Below, one piece after another: positions 23,310-35,113 of a DNA stretch of 64,000 nucleotides (the first letter of the stretch is position 1; each line of letters opens with the position of its first letter). The translations under genes were made by a program, and so were the position numbers. Location of the stretch: contig CALYDD020000419.1 of assembly GCA_944472135.2 (NCBI GenBank), forward strand, positions 1 to 64,000. Direction: 5' to 3'. Origin of the DNA: Trichobilharzia regenti. Its lineage: Eukaryota; Platyhelminthes; Trematoda; Strigeidida; Schistosomatidae. Under the pieces are notes generated by a model that worked only from the letters and a program-made list of their open reading frames with translations, was not told the DNA's origin and made no database searches.

Positions 23310-24475
23310 CCACACAGTCACAGAAATAGTATTATTTGCTGGATGACGTTTCGAACACAATTCACTTATTGTTCATAATCATTTGATCAATTATAATCAC
23401 ACGACTTCGAAACTTGAGTTTTATAGTTTTCTTTGCCCTCTCCTGTTTGTTGTCGTAGGGGTAGTAGGATTTTCCAGATGTTCGGCTTGACAGGTGTTGA
23501 ATCATTCCTATTACACGTATTTTCAGGTGATTGGATGAGCAAAGCTTCTGTTATCAATCCTTTCCCTCCACCCTGCTGCTACATTAGATTTTAAAACTGT
23601 CATCTCACCCTATCCCATCCCATTGTACGGTTGTATTGTGTGTGATTGCATGTTGTGAGTGTTATAGCTGAACTATTCTCTAGATTTCTCATCTTATTCG
23701 GGTCAAACAATCTAGATTTCGCTAGGCTTTTATGCTGCTTTACTAGTCTGACTGCACCTGTTCTACTACTCTGGCTTATGTATGTGACCTGACAATAATT
23801 GCAGAGTATTAGATAAACTAAATTGTTTTGTTTTAAAGGCTCCACAGGATCATTTAACCGACAAAGTTTTTTTCCCATTGAGTTTGTGGGCTTGAATGCC
23901 AGCCACTTTTATTCTTTCCGGCATTGTTAAGGATTCTCTGTAAGGTTTCCGAGGTTTCTCCCTTGTATGGAATTAATACTGACGACTTAATTTTCTTATT
24001 GTTGGTGTTGTCTTACACATATTTGACATGCATGTCGTCACTATTATTATTATTATCACTATCACTACTGTCATTATTTATTTTATTTTTACATTTCCCT
24101 ACATACTTTTTGATTAATTTATCAGGTTAATTATGAAGTTTCAAAGCTTCACATATATGCTTCACTTCCTATCTTGGATTTCGCTTTGTTACTACTTAGT
24201 TTTGTGCTCTATTATTTGAACATTTCACCAATCCTATTTTCACTGACATAAGATGGGATGATTGGAAGTTTAAATATCTGTTTGAATGTGTGGGTTTCCT
24301 GTGAACACCAGTGTGTGTTTAACTTCCCATCCTCTTTCCTTTTTTACGCTACAATCTAACAATGGAATTTCCCCTTTCCTGACTTTTCAATTCATCATAA
24401 GTGAATTGAATTGCCTCTAACTTCGAGTCGATGTGTGATTCCCACATTGACATCTCTATTTTGTGCTGACTGCAC
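23310..24475 (-). mobile_element. Penelope-like element, 3' half, decayed
   Basis: Colinear, in inverted orientation, with the PLE at 61085-62385. On the minus strand it runs from the end of the RT domain (about 24470-24130), through an N/S/D-rich linker, to a GIY-YIG endonuclease region (open frame 23600-23878: LVYLILCNYCQVTYISQSSR, then a basic helix KQHKSLAKSRLFDP), then a 3' tail with GGATGACGTTTCGAACAC (plus strand). PLEs combine RT and GIY-YIG endonuclease and insert in truncated, rearranged forms. Frames are broken; inactive. Confidence 0.8.
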
Positions 24476-24990
24476 TAAAACCAGCGTCGGACAGATAAGC
24501 TAATGAAGTATCTTCTATTTTGATTTTTCCTGTTAATAATGACTGATACTTGTCACTCATTGTTGGTCAGGTATCTTCACTTCTGTCTTCTCTATGTTCA
24601 TATGAAGTCTTGTCTTCTCTGCTTTCTTCTGTTAATTTTCACGTGTAGTTCTTCAGTTTTATTTAACACTAGACCTGAATAGCCTGAATATCATAGTCAA
24701 GGAATGTAAGGTGTTAGATCAATATATGTAGGTATTATATCTCGCTTGAATGCGTTTTTATCTTTGTCATTGTTATGATTATTATTATTATTGTATTAAA
24801 TAGCCACAGGCGCTTGTTATACATTATCTACGAATGTTTACTGATGATTTAAATGTTTTGTATTTCGTTTATAATAATTATTATTCGTTTAAATTTCTGG
24901 GGCAGTTAAACTTTTCAACATTTCAACAAACACGTATCCAAAAATCTGTTGAGATTTATTTGAGGCTAGTCGTTATTAGTTCGGCCATAA
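24476..24990. other. No feature recognised
   Basis: A+T-rich with ATTATT runs near 24780. No gene seen. Confidence 0.4.
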
Positions 24991-25066
24991 TGAAGTCACA
25001 TTGATTGAAACGATTAGGACATGTGTTACTCACACCTAGCCATCGCCTATCTTTCTCGATGGCCAG
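24991..25066 (+). repeat. R1 relic, left part (interrupted by repeat A)
   Basis: TGATTGAAACGATTAGGACATG and CCTAGCCATCGCCTATC match the R1 segment coding [19 protein letters not shown]. The match stops at 25066, where repeat A begins, and resumes at 26333. Confidence 0.75.
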
Positions 25067-26332
25067 TGTCAATGTCCAGTTCTTACTAAGCTGGACCTCA
25101 CTCTGTCACTGGAAGACTTTCAGAAACGATTGGTAATAACCAACGCGAAAAACCAGAACACAGATTGGCGACTCGAGAATCCTTTATTCGTACGCCAATA
25201 TGTAGCAAAAAATAAGGATATTATACACAAGGTCTAAGAATAAATGTTATAACAATAGATTACAATAATACTTCTGATAGTTTTCTATCTTCCACTGAAC
25301 AGCGAATGATGAGAAGATGACTGCTAGGTTGATGACTCCAACGAAAAATATGGAGGAGTTGGGTTTGAGCAAACAACCATGAATTGATCGTTCAATCTTC
25401 AACTACATTGACACTCGCCGGAAAAGAGGGATCCATCCCTTTTTTCCATCACGACCAATACACGTTGACTTGGATTTCATTGAGAGAACCTGGGTCACAC
25501 AGACAAAGCTGAAATGGAAAACGAACAGCGAAGCCAACACAACGCAGGCATAACCACACCACAAACACACTCACCAATGACGACCTACGCCTTCCAGTTA
25601 AAGGCATCCTCTTGATATCTTGTAACATAATCGCCACTTGCTAGAATGACTCTTGTAGAACGCAATGTGACCATAGCACCACCTCATGATACTCTTCACA
25701 AATCCTCTTATCTATTCACTACCAACTACCACTGCGATCGCTTGTCACTCATTCTGACTCAGTTCTAGTAACAGTGACGTATGTAAGCCTTAGTCGTCTA
25801 CATTCTTGCTCCCCAGCGTGTGGGACCACAGCTAATCCTTATCTCCGTGTGCATGTTATTCTCGGCACTAGCCTCCCCGGCGTATACGACCCATCTGCTG
25901 TCTTTAACATCAATCAATTCATTCACGGATGTAGAAGACTCGAAACAACTTCAGAAGTAAGTACGACGAAAAATTTAACGAAATTATGCAATAACAACAA
26001 GATACGAAAACAACAAGTAAACTCAATGAATCCTAAAACACCAATTGATATGACACACCACACATATATACATAACCTCGCCAATCGTGTCTCGATGTAA
26101 TTCCTTTGAAGAATTGCAGGACTTACACCAGTACGCCTGCAATCCTTCTCAGGTTGACGATTGTAATATGAAGAATGTCTGGAGGCAAACAAGATTAACC
26201 AACAATTACAATAATTGGAATCCACTCAATTATTTAACACAAACATATGTACAATCAATACATCAAATGTTGTGGACTCTGCCTTAACGAGCTGCCACGA
26301 CGTTGATCGTTCAATTTTCAAATACATTGACA
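25067..26332 (-). mobile_element. Solo LTR-like element (repeat A), right copy, 1266 bp
   Basis: The element begins TGTCAATGT and ends ACATTGACA, a 9-bp terminal inverted repeat of TG..CA type. The flanks GCCAG (25062-25066) and GCCAA (26333-26337) look like a 5-bp target-site duplication with one mismatch, and joining the flanks restores the R1 relic. In minus orientation it carries AATAAA near 25185. It has no gag or pol, so a solo LTR is the simplest reading. Open frames of about 100 codons inside show no motifs. Confidence 0.65.
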
Positions 26333-26830
26333 GCCAATGTTCGCTGACATACGATGGATAATGCTTGAAATCGGCTAGTGGTGTTCAAACCAAAACACGG
26401 ATTCATTAGTCGGTCGTATTTACAACAGTCAGCCTAAGCCAGTCACGTAGGATATTAGGTGTGGATTGTTGTCTGTTTGGGGTCTTTGGGATGGTTAGAG
26501 ACAGCTGGTAGGTGATATGACTCCAAATCATTCCCAATGCTGCAAATACATCCATTATATACATTTATTCCCCTTAATGAATTTGAACAATGCAAGAACT
26601 ACAGTTTTAGCAGAATAAAATGGTACCATCCATTATATGTGATCTGCTATAAGCAATAAAACTCTATTGTTTTTCCATATTACTGTTCTTTTTCGCTAAA
26701 CTTGAATTTATTATCTCTCTTTTGAACCTCTGTTTATTTTCTTCCCTTGTTTTGTGTGTGCTACAAGGAGGGAGTCTGGCAACTCAAACTGCCGTGCGCC
26801 TGTGCAAAGTTCTACCTTGAAACCATTTAG
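26333..26830 (+). repeat. R1 relic, right part
   Basis: Starts with GCCAATGTTCGCTGACAT, the continuation of the R1 piece that ends at 25066, then AAATCGGCTAGTGGTG and the R1 3' UTR (TGTGTGTGCTACAAGGAGG, GCAAAGTTCTACCTTG). Old copy with an extra insertion around 26545-26640. Confidence 0.75.
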
Positions 26831-26984
26831 TCATCGTTAGTTCAAACTTCTAGATAACGCCTTAGTTGTTGGCTGTCGAAAAGGCTTCTATAGAAGACGT
26901 TTAGTGGAGACAGTAAAACTTTTAGTCATCTAAATAGGTACTGCTAAGGAATGATGATGTTTATTGGAATGAATCAATTAAAGT

Positions 26985-27185
26985 GTGTCGTTAGAAGATT
27001 GATTCATGGCTAACCGACATCAGTTTGAAAATCACTGAGAACCACTAATTACTGCACAGATTTTTCACCCTGGATTTACGACGGTCCAAGAATACTCACT
27101 AATGTCCTCATCGGGAATCGAACTGAGCACCTTCATGTTAAGAAGTGAGGCTATTGACCATTCAGACAGTGTGGTGGAATCTAAT
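26985..27185 (-). repeat. tRNA-derived SINE related to S2
   Basis: On the minus strand: TGAATGGTCAATAGCC (box A-like), GGTGCTCAGTTCGATTCCCG (box B), and a body with GTGGTTCTCAGTGAT that resembles the S2 3' part. Confidence 0.55.
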
Positions 27186-27249
27186 TTTTTCATGAAGAAT
27201 TCTAATTGACGTAATTGTTATCTGAATAATTTTGGTTTCCAAAAAGGAA

Positions 27250-27985
27250 AAGTTCAACAACAGCGTCCCAGGAATGCGAACGCACGAGTGACTTTCCGTC
27301 GACCAATCATAAAAATGAGAAAGGTTTGCTCAAAATATGATGCGTGATGACAAGAAAATGCTTGATAAACGCATTAAACAGGTTGTCTTTCTCTGACATG
27401 GCTTAAAAATACATCCTAGTTGTAACGAGGAGTATCAGTGGCTTAGTTAAACTAGTTTCTGCACATGTATTCACCGAGATGACAACAGATAAACTGTTCT
27501 TGTGAATCGTTTATCTCTCTCATCCTGCTCGCAATCTTTGACAAAAGCTCTCGGTTGCATTATTATGGTTTCCAGCAAGAGGATAGACAACTACTTACCC
27601 GGAAAACATGGATAATAAAAAAAACACTAAAATAAATGACGTCAACTATAAATCTATCCCTAATCGTAACCATAAGCTTAATCCTGACCCTAACACTAAA
27701 CCTAACCTTAGTCCTAACCCTTATTCAAACCGTTATTCACTCCCCTAATGCTAATTATAACCGTGATCCTAACTCTAACCCCCATACCTACCTAAACCCT
27801 AATCCTAACCCTAAGGAGCTATTAACACACAGTCCAAACAGTACTAAAAAGCGTGATCCGCGTGACATTTGCTCCCTAAGTTGGTGAATAGCGTTGATAT
27901 TTCTGCTATGATAATGACAGATGCCGTCAGCCAACGACTAGTATGCGTTCAAAGTCGTTGGAACTTTCACACTCCTGGGACTTAG
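27250..27985. mobile_element. TIR element (MITE-like), left copy
   Basis: Nearly colinear, inverted, with 41974-43921 once the R1 insertion in that copy is removed. The left end reads AGTTCAACAACAGCGTCCCA and GAATGCGAACGCAC; the right end carries a decayed inverted version. The right copy has clear terminal inverted repeats of about 48 bp. Between the ends are a unique arm and a telomere-like block. No transposase frame is seen, so it would be a non-autonomous DNA transposon or fold-back element. Confidence 0.6.
27655..27816 (+). repeat. Telomere-like degenerate CCCTAA array
   Basis: Hexamer-related units (CCTAACCCTAA, AATCCTGACCCTAACAC, CTAAACCTAACCTTAG) run over about 160 bp with many substitutions. 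The counterpart in the right copy, at 42150-42262, reads TTAGGG-like on the plus strand. The schistosome telomere repeat is TTAGGG. Confidence 0.85.
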
Positions 27986-28043
27986 CCCCAAAAGAAACTG
28001 CAGTGGTGAAAAACCGTTGTCTTGAACTGCACATGCAACAAAC

Positions 28044-28524
28044 TGTGGAGTACGTAACAATGTGATTGTACACTTTTTGGTTATTTGTAGAAATTCGAGA
28101 TATTGTACATAATTTTTGTTTAAAACGCTTCTTGTTGAAATATACATAACTTCCGAGGACAATTGAAAAATACACTCTGTTGTTGGAGACTTCGTCTTCT
28201 CCCTGGTTATTTCTGCTTACTTGCTCAACTCACACCGTGTTGTATACTTCAGATTTATTGTAGCAGTCTACTACTCTCAACCGAAGACATTTCTACAACC
28301 GGAACACAGCAGCTACAGCAGACGCAACCCAAACAATTAACGTACCCGTGGATTATATAAATAATTTGTAGCAGAGGACTTAGACTTTATGTCCAAGTAA
28401 TCCTTTTTGTTGATATAACTCGTCACTGCATTTTTGGTAATATATTGTTATTTAACACTCTATTGACTTGGATTATTATTCTTATATTTGTAATGTTAGT
28501 GAACTCTAGTATAAGTCCCCTACA
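28044..28524 (+). repeat. 5' LTR of outer element
   Basis: 481 bp, TGTGG to TACA, 3 differences from the 3' LTR. Promoter and polyadenylation signals should lie here; none can be assigned with confidence. Confidence 0.93.
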
Positions 28525-28570
28525 AATTAATTGGTGAGCCCGATAAGAACACGGATTATTTTGGCATATT

Positions 28571-29030
28571 TGTGGTGGACCTTTTCACTCTGTTAGCTTA
28601 GTTACCCAAATTCAAGTAGAAAATAAAATACCAAATGAGTTTAGTTACGGGAAGAATGTATTAAAGTTTGATTACTTGAGTTTACAAAGGTCCACAGTCC
28701 ACAATAAACGTAATAGACTCCAGGTGCTGCGGAAAGACTGCTCCAGTAGTAATTCTCCAATGTTAACGTTGCCGGAGGTCGACCAAAGTACGTAGGAAGA
28801 AACTACGGTGCTCCTGCAAAAATCAGAGATAGAAAGCAGGTGATTAGGATTGATCGACGGCAGTTGAGATGGTGGAGAAGACGGAGAGTCGAAGGCACAG
28901 CTGTATATTTATTCAAAACCCGAGGTAAAGTCAAAGTACAGAGTTTCTGGTTAAAACAAAGTGGTGTACAATATGTTCATTATTTACATAGTAGTAAAAT
29001 TTGGATAAGTTTCTTTTTGAGGACTCCACA
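28571..29030 (-). repeat. 3' LTR of inner element
   Basis: 460 bp, TGTGG to CCACA. It differs from 33668-34127 by G/A at the CTCTGTTAGC/CTCTATTAGC site near its plus-strand left end. Confidence 0.93.
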
Positions 29031-29482
29031 GGGCTCCCCCTCTTAGAGGTCCGGAGGACCATCAGTACTGCCCTCGTGGACGATTACATGAATATAAGCA
29101 ACATAAATAAGGGATAATGTCAACAATATGGATAACAAAAAATAACAACAATAAGGATACAAAGTTAGATCAGGATGTATGGAATGCATCCGTGTCGTAT
29201 AAAGTTTAGCACATACAAGCACATACAGGAATTTAAAAAAAAATCAAAACTTGTTATAATTTTAAATAAAAATTTATGTACATAATAAACCATGACATGT
29301 TTGTTAACATTTGTGAAATTCATATATAAATAGATATACACATATACGTGGTGAATGCGTGTGCTTGCAGTACAGTTGACGAACAGCAAATAATAATACT
29401 AATAAATATTAATGGTTATAATGAAGTGAATGTTAACAACAATAGTAATGAGAAGTATGTCTAAATGAGGTTAACGTTTATG

Positions 29483-32400
29483 TCAGTCAATGAAATGAAC
29501 ATAGCGGGCAGGTTTACAGATCTGCCGCCCACTGCGTGTCTGTACAGGGGGAAGAGTGAAGAGCGGGAGAGTTGGAGTTGCATTGACTTGCTGATTGTTT
29601 ATTGGTGTCGGCGTTGCTAGTGTTTCATGTTCGCTGTCGGTGTACGCTGGTTTAAGACGGTCGATAGAAACAGTCTCCGGTTTACCATGTTTGTTCAGCG
29701 TGAAGTATTTTTCGGTGCGTTTAAGTACTAGAAAAGGACCTTCATATGGATGTTGTAGACCTTTTCTAATGGCATCGACGCGAACAAATACAAATTTGCT
29801 AGTGAGTAGGTTCTTATTTACTTGAGCTTTCTGAAGTGATTGGCGAGGGGCTACTGGTCTAAGCTGAAGCATATGCTGGGTAAGGCGGTTGGTGAAGTCG
29901 GAGATATTTACTTCAGTTGAATCATTAGACGGAACTAACTGACCAGGCAATGTGAGGGTAGTACCATACACAAGTTGAGCTGGTGTACATCCCAAATCTT
30001 CTTTTACAGTTGATCGGATACTGAGAAGAACTAATGGTAGGTGTTCACTCCACTTAGATGAGTCAGCTTGTGCCATAAGCGAGCTTTTCAGTTGTCGATG
30101 GAAACGTTCCACCAGACCATTCGCTGCAGGATGATAAGCTGTAGTGGAGATATGGTTCACTCCAAGGAGTCTCGTAAACTCTCGAAACAGAGTTGATTGA
30201 AATTGAGCTCCTCGGTCTGTTGTAATAGTTGTGGGTACTCCGTAGTTTGACACCCAGCGATCTAAGAAAACCAAAGCGATATTTTCTGCAGATATATCGT
30301 TGAGTGGACAAGCAATAGCCCATCGGGTAAATCGATCAATCGCAGTAAGTATATGAGTAAATCCTCTGGATGGCGGTAATGGTCCAACAACATCTATATG
30401 AACGTGTTGAAATCGTTTATCGGGTAAATTGAACTGTTTTGGAGGTGTGACGGTGTGATGATGTACCTTGGATCTTTGACATTGCAAGCATTGGCGGGCC
30501 CATTTCCGAATATCGGAGTTCATCTTGGGCCAAACAAAACGCTCGCTGATCAACTTGACTGTAGCACGCACTCCAGGATGAGACAATGAATGTAGATGTT
30601 CAAACAAAGTTTTTCGACAACTTAGTGGAACAAAAGGTCTATGAACTCCCGTTGAAACGTCGCAGACGATAGTTGTATCAGACAGGGGAATAGGTACATC
30701 CTGCAACTGTAGGGAGGAGTTTCGTCTACAAGTATGGAGTTCGGCGTCATTTTTCTGCAGCTTGGCAATATTGTCTAAGCTAATATCTATCGAAGATAGG
30801 TGATTAACGTCACATCGAGACAAAGAATCGGCTACGATATTAGAATCTCCTTTGATGAACTGGATGTCTGTTGAGAATTGTGAGATGTAATCCAGTTGTC
30901 TGGCTTCTCTCGGAGAGTGTCTGTCCAACGAAGTGGTGAAAGCATAACAAAGAGGCTTATGGTCGGTTAAGATAGTAAAATGTCGACCTTGTAGTAAGAA
31001 GCTGAAATGTTTCACTGCTAGGTAGATGGCTAACAGTTCTCTGCCAAAGGTACTGTAACGAGTTTGCGCAGGTTCCAACTTTTTGGAGAAGAAAGCAAGT
31101 GGAGTGGTGTCATTATTGAACTTTTGCTGTAAAACTGCTCCCACTGCTACCTGCGATGCATCTGTACATAAAATGAGTGAAGCTTCTGGGTTGATGTGAG
31201 ATAACATTACGACGTTGGATAAGGCATCTTTTGCATTATTAAATGCTGCTTTTGCTTCTTCAGACCACTGAAATTTCTTCGAATTGCATCTAAGTAGGTC
31301 GGTCAGTGGTTGAACTATGGAGGCACATGATGGAATAAAACGTCGGTAGAAGTTGAACATCCCGAGAAAACGTCTAAGTTTCTTTAAGGAATCAGGTTCG
31401 GGAAAGTTCTTAATAGTTTCTATCTTATCTTCGGTAGGTCTGATGCCTTCAGCAGTTATTCGATGTCCTAAAAATTCAATGGAAGGGGAACCAAAAATAC
31501 ATTTCTTTGGATTGATAACAACTCCAAATTGTTCAAACCTTTGAAATAACAGGCTTAAGTGTTGCATATGTTCTTCCATCGATGAGCTGGCAATTAAGAC
31601 ATCGTCGATATATACAAAGACAAAATCAAGACCTTGGGTAACTTGGTCCATAAAACGCTGAAATGTTTGAGCAGCATTCTTTAGTCCGAAAGGCATTCTC
31701 AAGAATTCGAATAATCCAAAAGGCGTAATAATTGCTGTTTTTGCAATGTCTTCTGGAGCGACTGGTATTTGATGATATGCCCTGACCAAGTCAACTTTGG
31801 TAAAAACGGTCTTTCCATGTAAGTTCAAGGAGAAGTCGTGGAGATGAGGTATAGGATAACGATCTGGGACCGTAGCGTTATTCAAAGCGCGATAATCTCC
31901 ACATGGTCGCCAGTCATGATTAGTTTTAGGTACCATGTGCAGAGGTGAAGACCATGGGCTGTTAGATGGTCGTATGATACCTAACTGCATCATATGTTCG
32001 AATTCCGACTTAGCTGCTGCTAGTTTATCGGGTGGTAACCGTCGTGGACGTGCCTTCACAGGTTGTCCTGTTGTGATGATCTTATGCGTAACTGTATGAG
32101 ATATATCTTCAACGTTGTATGATGGTTTAAGGATTTTAGGAAATCGTTTCAATAAAGCAGAGAACATTTCACTCTCCGGCTTTTCTATACAGATGCTATG
32201 AACCGAGTAGTCACATGTAATACCGTGGATCTTGAGTTGGGTGCAATTGTCAACCAGTTTTTTCTTGCTGATATCAACTAACAGATTGAAGTGACTTAGG
32301 AAGTCTGCACCTAGTATAGCGTGACGTACGTCAGCTACTATGAAGATCCATGTGAAACGTCGGCGTAGTCCTAAATTTAAAATCATTGACTGTTCGCCAT

Positions 32401-32589
32401 ACGTCTGTATGTTGGTTTGGTTGGCAGCACAAGTGAAAGTTTTCCAGGTATTTTGGCTGATCGCCTGGATAGTGAGGGGGGAATAACACTGACCTCGGCG
32501 CCTGTATCTACCAGGAATAATGTGCCGGTAGTCAAATCCCTCACATAGAAAAGGCGACTGGGGTGATTGCCATTAACAGCCGTCGCCAT
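29483..32589 (-). CDS. pol: Pol polyprotein of inner element (protease, RT, RNase H, integrase)
   Basis: ATG at 32589 overlaps the gag stop (TAATG). First frame (32383-32589): aspartic protease motif [13 protein letters not shown]. One missing base near 32430 shifts to the main frame (29483-32386, 967 aa): RT with [14 protein letters not shown] (259-262) and FLGHRI; RNase H with LCTDAS (406-411) and LTDHKPL; integrase zinc finger H599, H603, C633, C636; and DDE residues D665, D724, E760. The C terminus carries [14 protein letters not shown]. All domains are present with catalytic residues. The single frameshift inside the protease would prevent a full polyprotein, unless it is a sequencing error or bypassed. 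Confidence 0.92.
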
Positions 32590-33479
32590 TACTGTCTGGC
32601 TGGGGAGTTTCCCTGAGATGAGTTACTACTGTTGTACATACACGGTCGAATACACTTCAGGGCATTATGCCCATACCTCCTATGATACCAACAAATGTTA
32701 CGGCTTTGAGACGGTGTTCTAGAACGTCGTCTAGATCTTGATCGCCGTTGCTTGGATACAGTATGTGACTGGTTCCTTTGTGCTCGAAGCTCGGACACTT
32801 CCAGTCGTAAATCTTGCATTTGAGATGTTAACTGGGAAAGTAACCAAAACATTGGTGCGTCCTTCATAGATGTGGAAGGGCTTGGTGGTACTGCCTCGGT
32901 AGACACGCTATTTATGCCATTATTTGATAACACATCCATGATATCGTCTGCCATTTTAGCTAATTCTTCAAGGTCTGTCGTCCTAGAAGATATTGTTAGG
33001 ATTTGTTGAACATTTTGTGGTAAACGTTGTAAGAACATCTGACGTAGAATTAACTCATCTACTTTGTGTGACCCAATCAACTGGCGCATATGTCTAAGTA
33101 GTTGAGATGGCTTTTTTGTACCTAGATCACACGAAGTAAGTAGTTGTTGTATGCGTTTCTCATCGGAGAGAGTGGTCCGCTGGATGAGTGCAGCTTTTAG
33201 TTTGTCATATTGAGAGTCTGTAGGTTTGCTGTCTATGACATCGATAACCTCTCGTAGTACTTCCGTGGGAATTGCTGCTAATACGCAACCATACATGGCG
33301 ATCTGCGACGTAATACCTCGAGCTGCAAACAACTGTTCAATAATTGTGAACCAGACACGTGGTTCAGCCAGATCAAATTGAGGAAGTCTTAAATCCGGCA
33401 AGGCGTTAACAGCAGAGTTCTGTGTCTCTTCGCCTTTATTACCTTCTTCAGCAACAGTGGTACGTTTAGGTGGAGCCAT
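32589..33479 (-). CDS. gag: Gag of inner element, CHCC zinc finger
   Basis: Structural nucleocapsid-type protein that packages the element RNA. ATG at 33479 (MAPPKRTT) is preferred to an in-frame ATG further upstream because it fits the start of the outer Gag. The body has LPDLRLPQFDLAEPRVWF and [16 protein letters not shown], then an R/S-rich linker and CWYHRRYGHNALKCIRPC. That finger is C-x2-H-x9-C-x3-C, the CHCC form known from the CsRn1 clade, not the retroviral CCHC. The stop TAA overlaps the pol ATG. Intact, 296 codons. Confidence 0.9.
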   Translation of the reverse strand: MAPPKRTTVAEEGNKGEETQNSAVNALPDLRLPQFDLAEPRVWFTIIEQLFAARGITSQIAMYGCVLAAIPTEVLREVIDVIDSKPTDSQYDKLKAALIQRTTLSDEKRIQQLLTSCDLGTKKPSQLLRHMRQLIGSHKVDELILRQMFLQRLPQNVQQILTISSRTTDLEELAKMADDIMDVLSNNGINSVSTEAVPPSPSTSMKDAPMFWLLSQLTSQMQDLRLEVSELRAQRNQSHTVSKQRRSRSRRRSRTPSQSRNICWYHRRYGHNALKCIRPCMYNSSNSSQGNSPARQ

Positions 33480-33667
33480 TGTCATATAATATGTAAGTAT
33501 ATAGATATACAAAATAGAAAAACTTGTGGTAACAAAAATTAAAGCAGTGCGAGTTTATAAGGACAAAATAGCAACAAAAATGTTCAAAACGAGGTAACTA
33601 TCGAAACAAAAAGGTTCGAAAACGGGTTAACCATAAAAAAAGGGTTCGAAACGGGCTCACCAATTAT

Positions 33668-34127
33668 TGTGGTGGACCTTTTCACTCTATTAGCTTAGTT
33701 ACCCAAATTCAAGTAGAAAATAAAATACCAAATGAGTTTAGTTACGGGAAGAATGTATTAAAGTTTGATTACTTGAGTTTACAAAGGTCCACAGTCCACA
33801 ATAAACGTAATAGACTCCAGGTGCTGCGGAAAGACTGCTCCAGTAGTAATTCTCCAATGTTAACGTTGCCGGAGGTCGACCAAAGTACGTAGGAAGAAAC
33901 TACGGTGCTCCTGCAAAAATCAGAGATAGAAAGCAGGTGATTAGGATTGATCGACGGCAGTTGAGATGGTGGAGAAGACGGAGAGTCGAAGGCACAGCTG
34001 TATATTTATTCAAAACCCGAGGTAAAGTCAAAGTACAGAGTTTCTGGTTAAAACAAAGTGGTGTACAATATGTTCATTATTTACATAGTAGTAAAATTTG
34101 GATAAGTTTCTTTTTGAGGACTCCACA
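33668..34127 (-). repeat. 5' LTR of inner element
   Basis: 460 bp; it directly borders the primer-binding site at 33652-33667 (read on the minus strand). Confidence 0.93.
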
Positions 34128-34225
34128 TATTCATCTCCTTATTTTTGCTATTTTGTATATTCATTGTGATTTTGTGTGTGGTTTATATTTGTATCCTAAT
34201 TTGCACCAATAACCTCATATTTATA

Positions 34226-35113
34226 ATGTCATCACCTCAGTCCGGTATATCAAACGAGCAGACAACTAATAGCGAGAAAAATGCCACAATAAATGCCATC
34301 ACTGATTTTCGTTTACCTCAATACGGTTTCGCAGAACCAAGGATTTGGTTTGCGGTAATTGAGCCGTTGCTAGAAGCACGGGGCATTAAGTCCCAGATAG
34401 CCAAATATGGTATGGTGCTGGCAGATTTCCCTCCGTCAGTATTGACAGAAATCAGCAATTTCATCGAAGATCCTCCGACGGAACATCAATTTGATAAACT
34501 TAAAGCCCTCCTCATACAACGCACCAGTTTGTCGGATGAGAAAAGAATCCAACAATTACTCACAGGCTGTGAACTAGGCCCACGTAAACCATCCCAGCTG
34601 CTCAGGCACATGCGCCAGTTAATCGGACATCATAAAGTAGACGAGGTAGTGCTGAAACAGATGTGGTTGCAACGTTTACCTAGAAATGTCCAGCAAATTT
34701 TAATCATCTCAGGAAAGTCGTATGACTTAGACCAACTAAGTGACATGGCAGATAGTATTATGGATGTTTTATCTGATAACACCATAAGTCACATAGCGTC
34801 TGATAGTGCCACACCGTGTCATTCCACACCCACGGCAGACACACCGATACTCGCCGCCATTGCAGACTTAGCGACAAGGATTGACAAGTTGGAAACTAAT
34901 AGGTCTGATCGACGAGTCCGGAGGCTGAGTTCACAAAGAAGGTCACTATCACGACGACGATCCTTCTCACGACAGCGTTCTCACACGTCTTCTCGGGATA
35001 GTAATATGTGCTGGTATCACTGGAAGTTTGGACGTCATGCCCTGAAATGTGTAAAACCGTGCAGCTTTAGCGAAGCCAACCAGGCTCAGGGAAACGCCTC
35101 AGCCAGACAGTGA
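34226..35113 (+). CDS. gag: Gag of outer element, CHCC zinc finger
   Basis: ATG at 34226 ([10 protein letters not shown]) lies about 100 bp after the inner element ends. 295 residues, colinear with the inner Gag: [34 protein letters not shown], an Arg/Ser-rich region, and the finger [18 protein letters not shown] (C-x2-H-x9-C-x3-C). The stop TGA overlaps the pol start (TGATG). The frame is intact, but the inner insertion separates it from its own promoter LTR by 5.6 kb. Confidence 0.9.
   Translation: MSSPQSGISNEQTTNSEKNATINAITDFRLPQYGFAEPRIWFAVIEPLLEARGIKSQIAKYGMVLADFPPSVLTEISNFIEDPPTEHQFDKLKALLIQRTSLSDEKRIQQLLTGCELGPRKPSQLLRHMRQLIGHHKVDEVVLKQMWLQRLPRNVQQILIISGKSYDLDQLSDMADSIMDVLSDNTISHIASDSATPCHSTPTADTPILAAIADLATRIDKLETNRSDRRVRRLSSQRRSLSRRRSFSRQRSHTSSRDSNMCWYHWKFGRHALKCVKPCSFSEANQAQGNASARQ

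Larger units (their letters stand above)
28571..34127 (-). mobile_element. Inner CsRn1-like Ty3/gypsy LTR retrotransposon, nested and antisense
   Basis: A 5557-bp element inserted in the untranslated leader of the outer element, with TATT target-site duplications at 28567-28570 and 34128-34131. Its LTRs (28571-29030 and 33668-34127, 460 bp each) differ at one position by eye, so the insertion is recent. On the minus strand: PBS TTGGTGAGCCCG right after the 5' LTR (same primer site as the outer element), gag, protease-pol, and a purine tract ending GGGGGAGCCC before the 3' LTR. The LTR sequence is unlike that of the outer element, so they are sister families, not copies. Confidence 0.93.

Noticed and set aside
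25774..26225. Open frames of 100-108 codons on both strands
   Set aside because: They lie inside the solo LTR-like element and show no protein motifs.
27655..27816. True chromosome end or fused telomere
   Set aside because: The repeat is degenerate, only 160 bp, and occurs in two copies inside a TIR element.
28840..29046. Arg-rich open frame MIRIDRRQLRWW, repeated at 33937
   Set aside because: It lies wholly inside the inner LTRs and occurs twice only because the LTR does.
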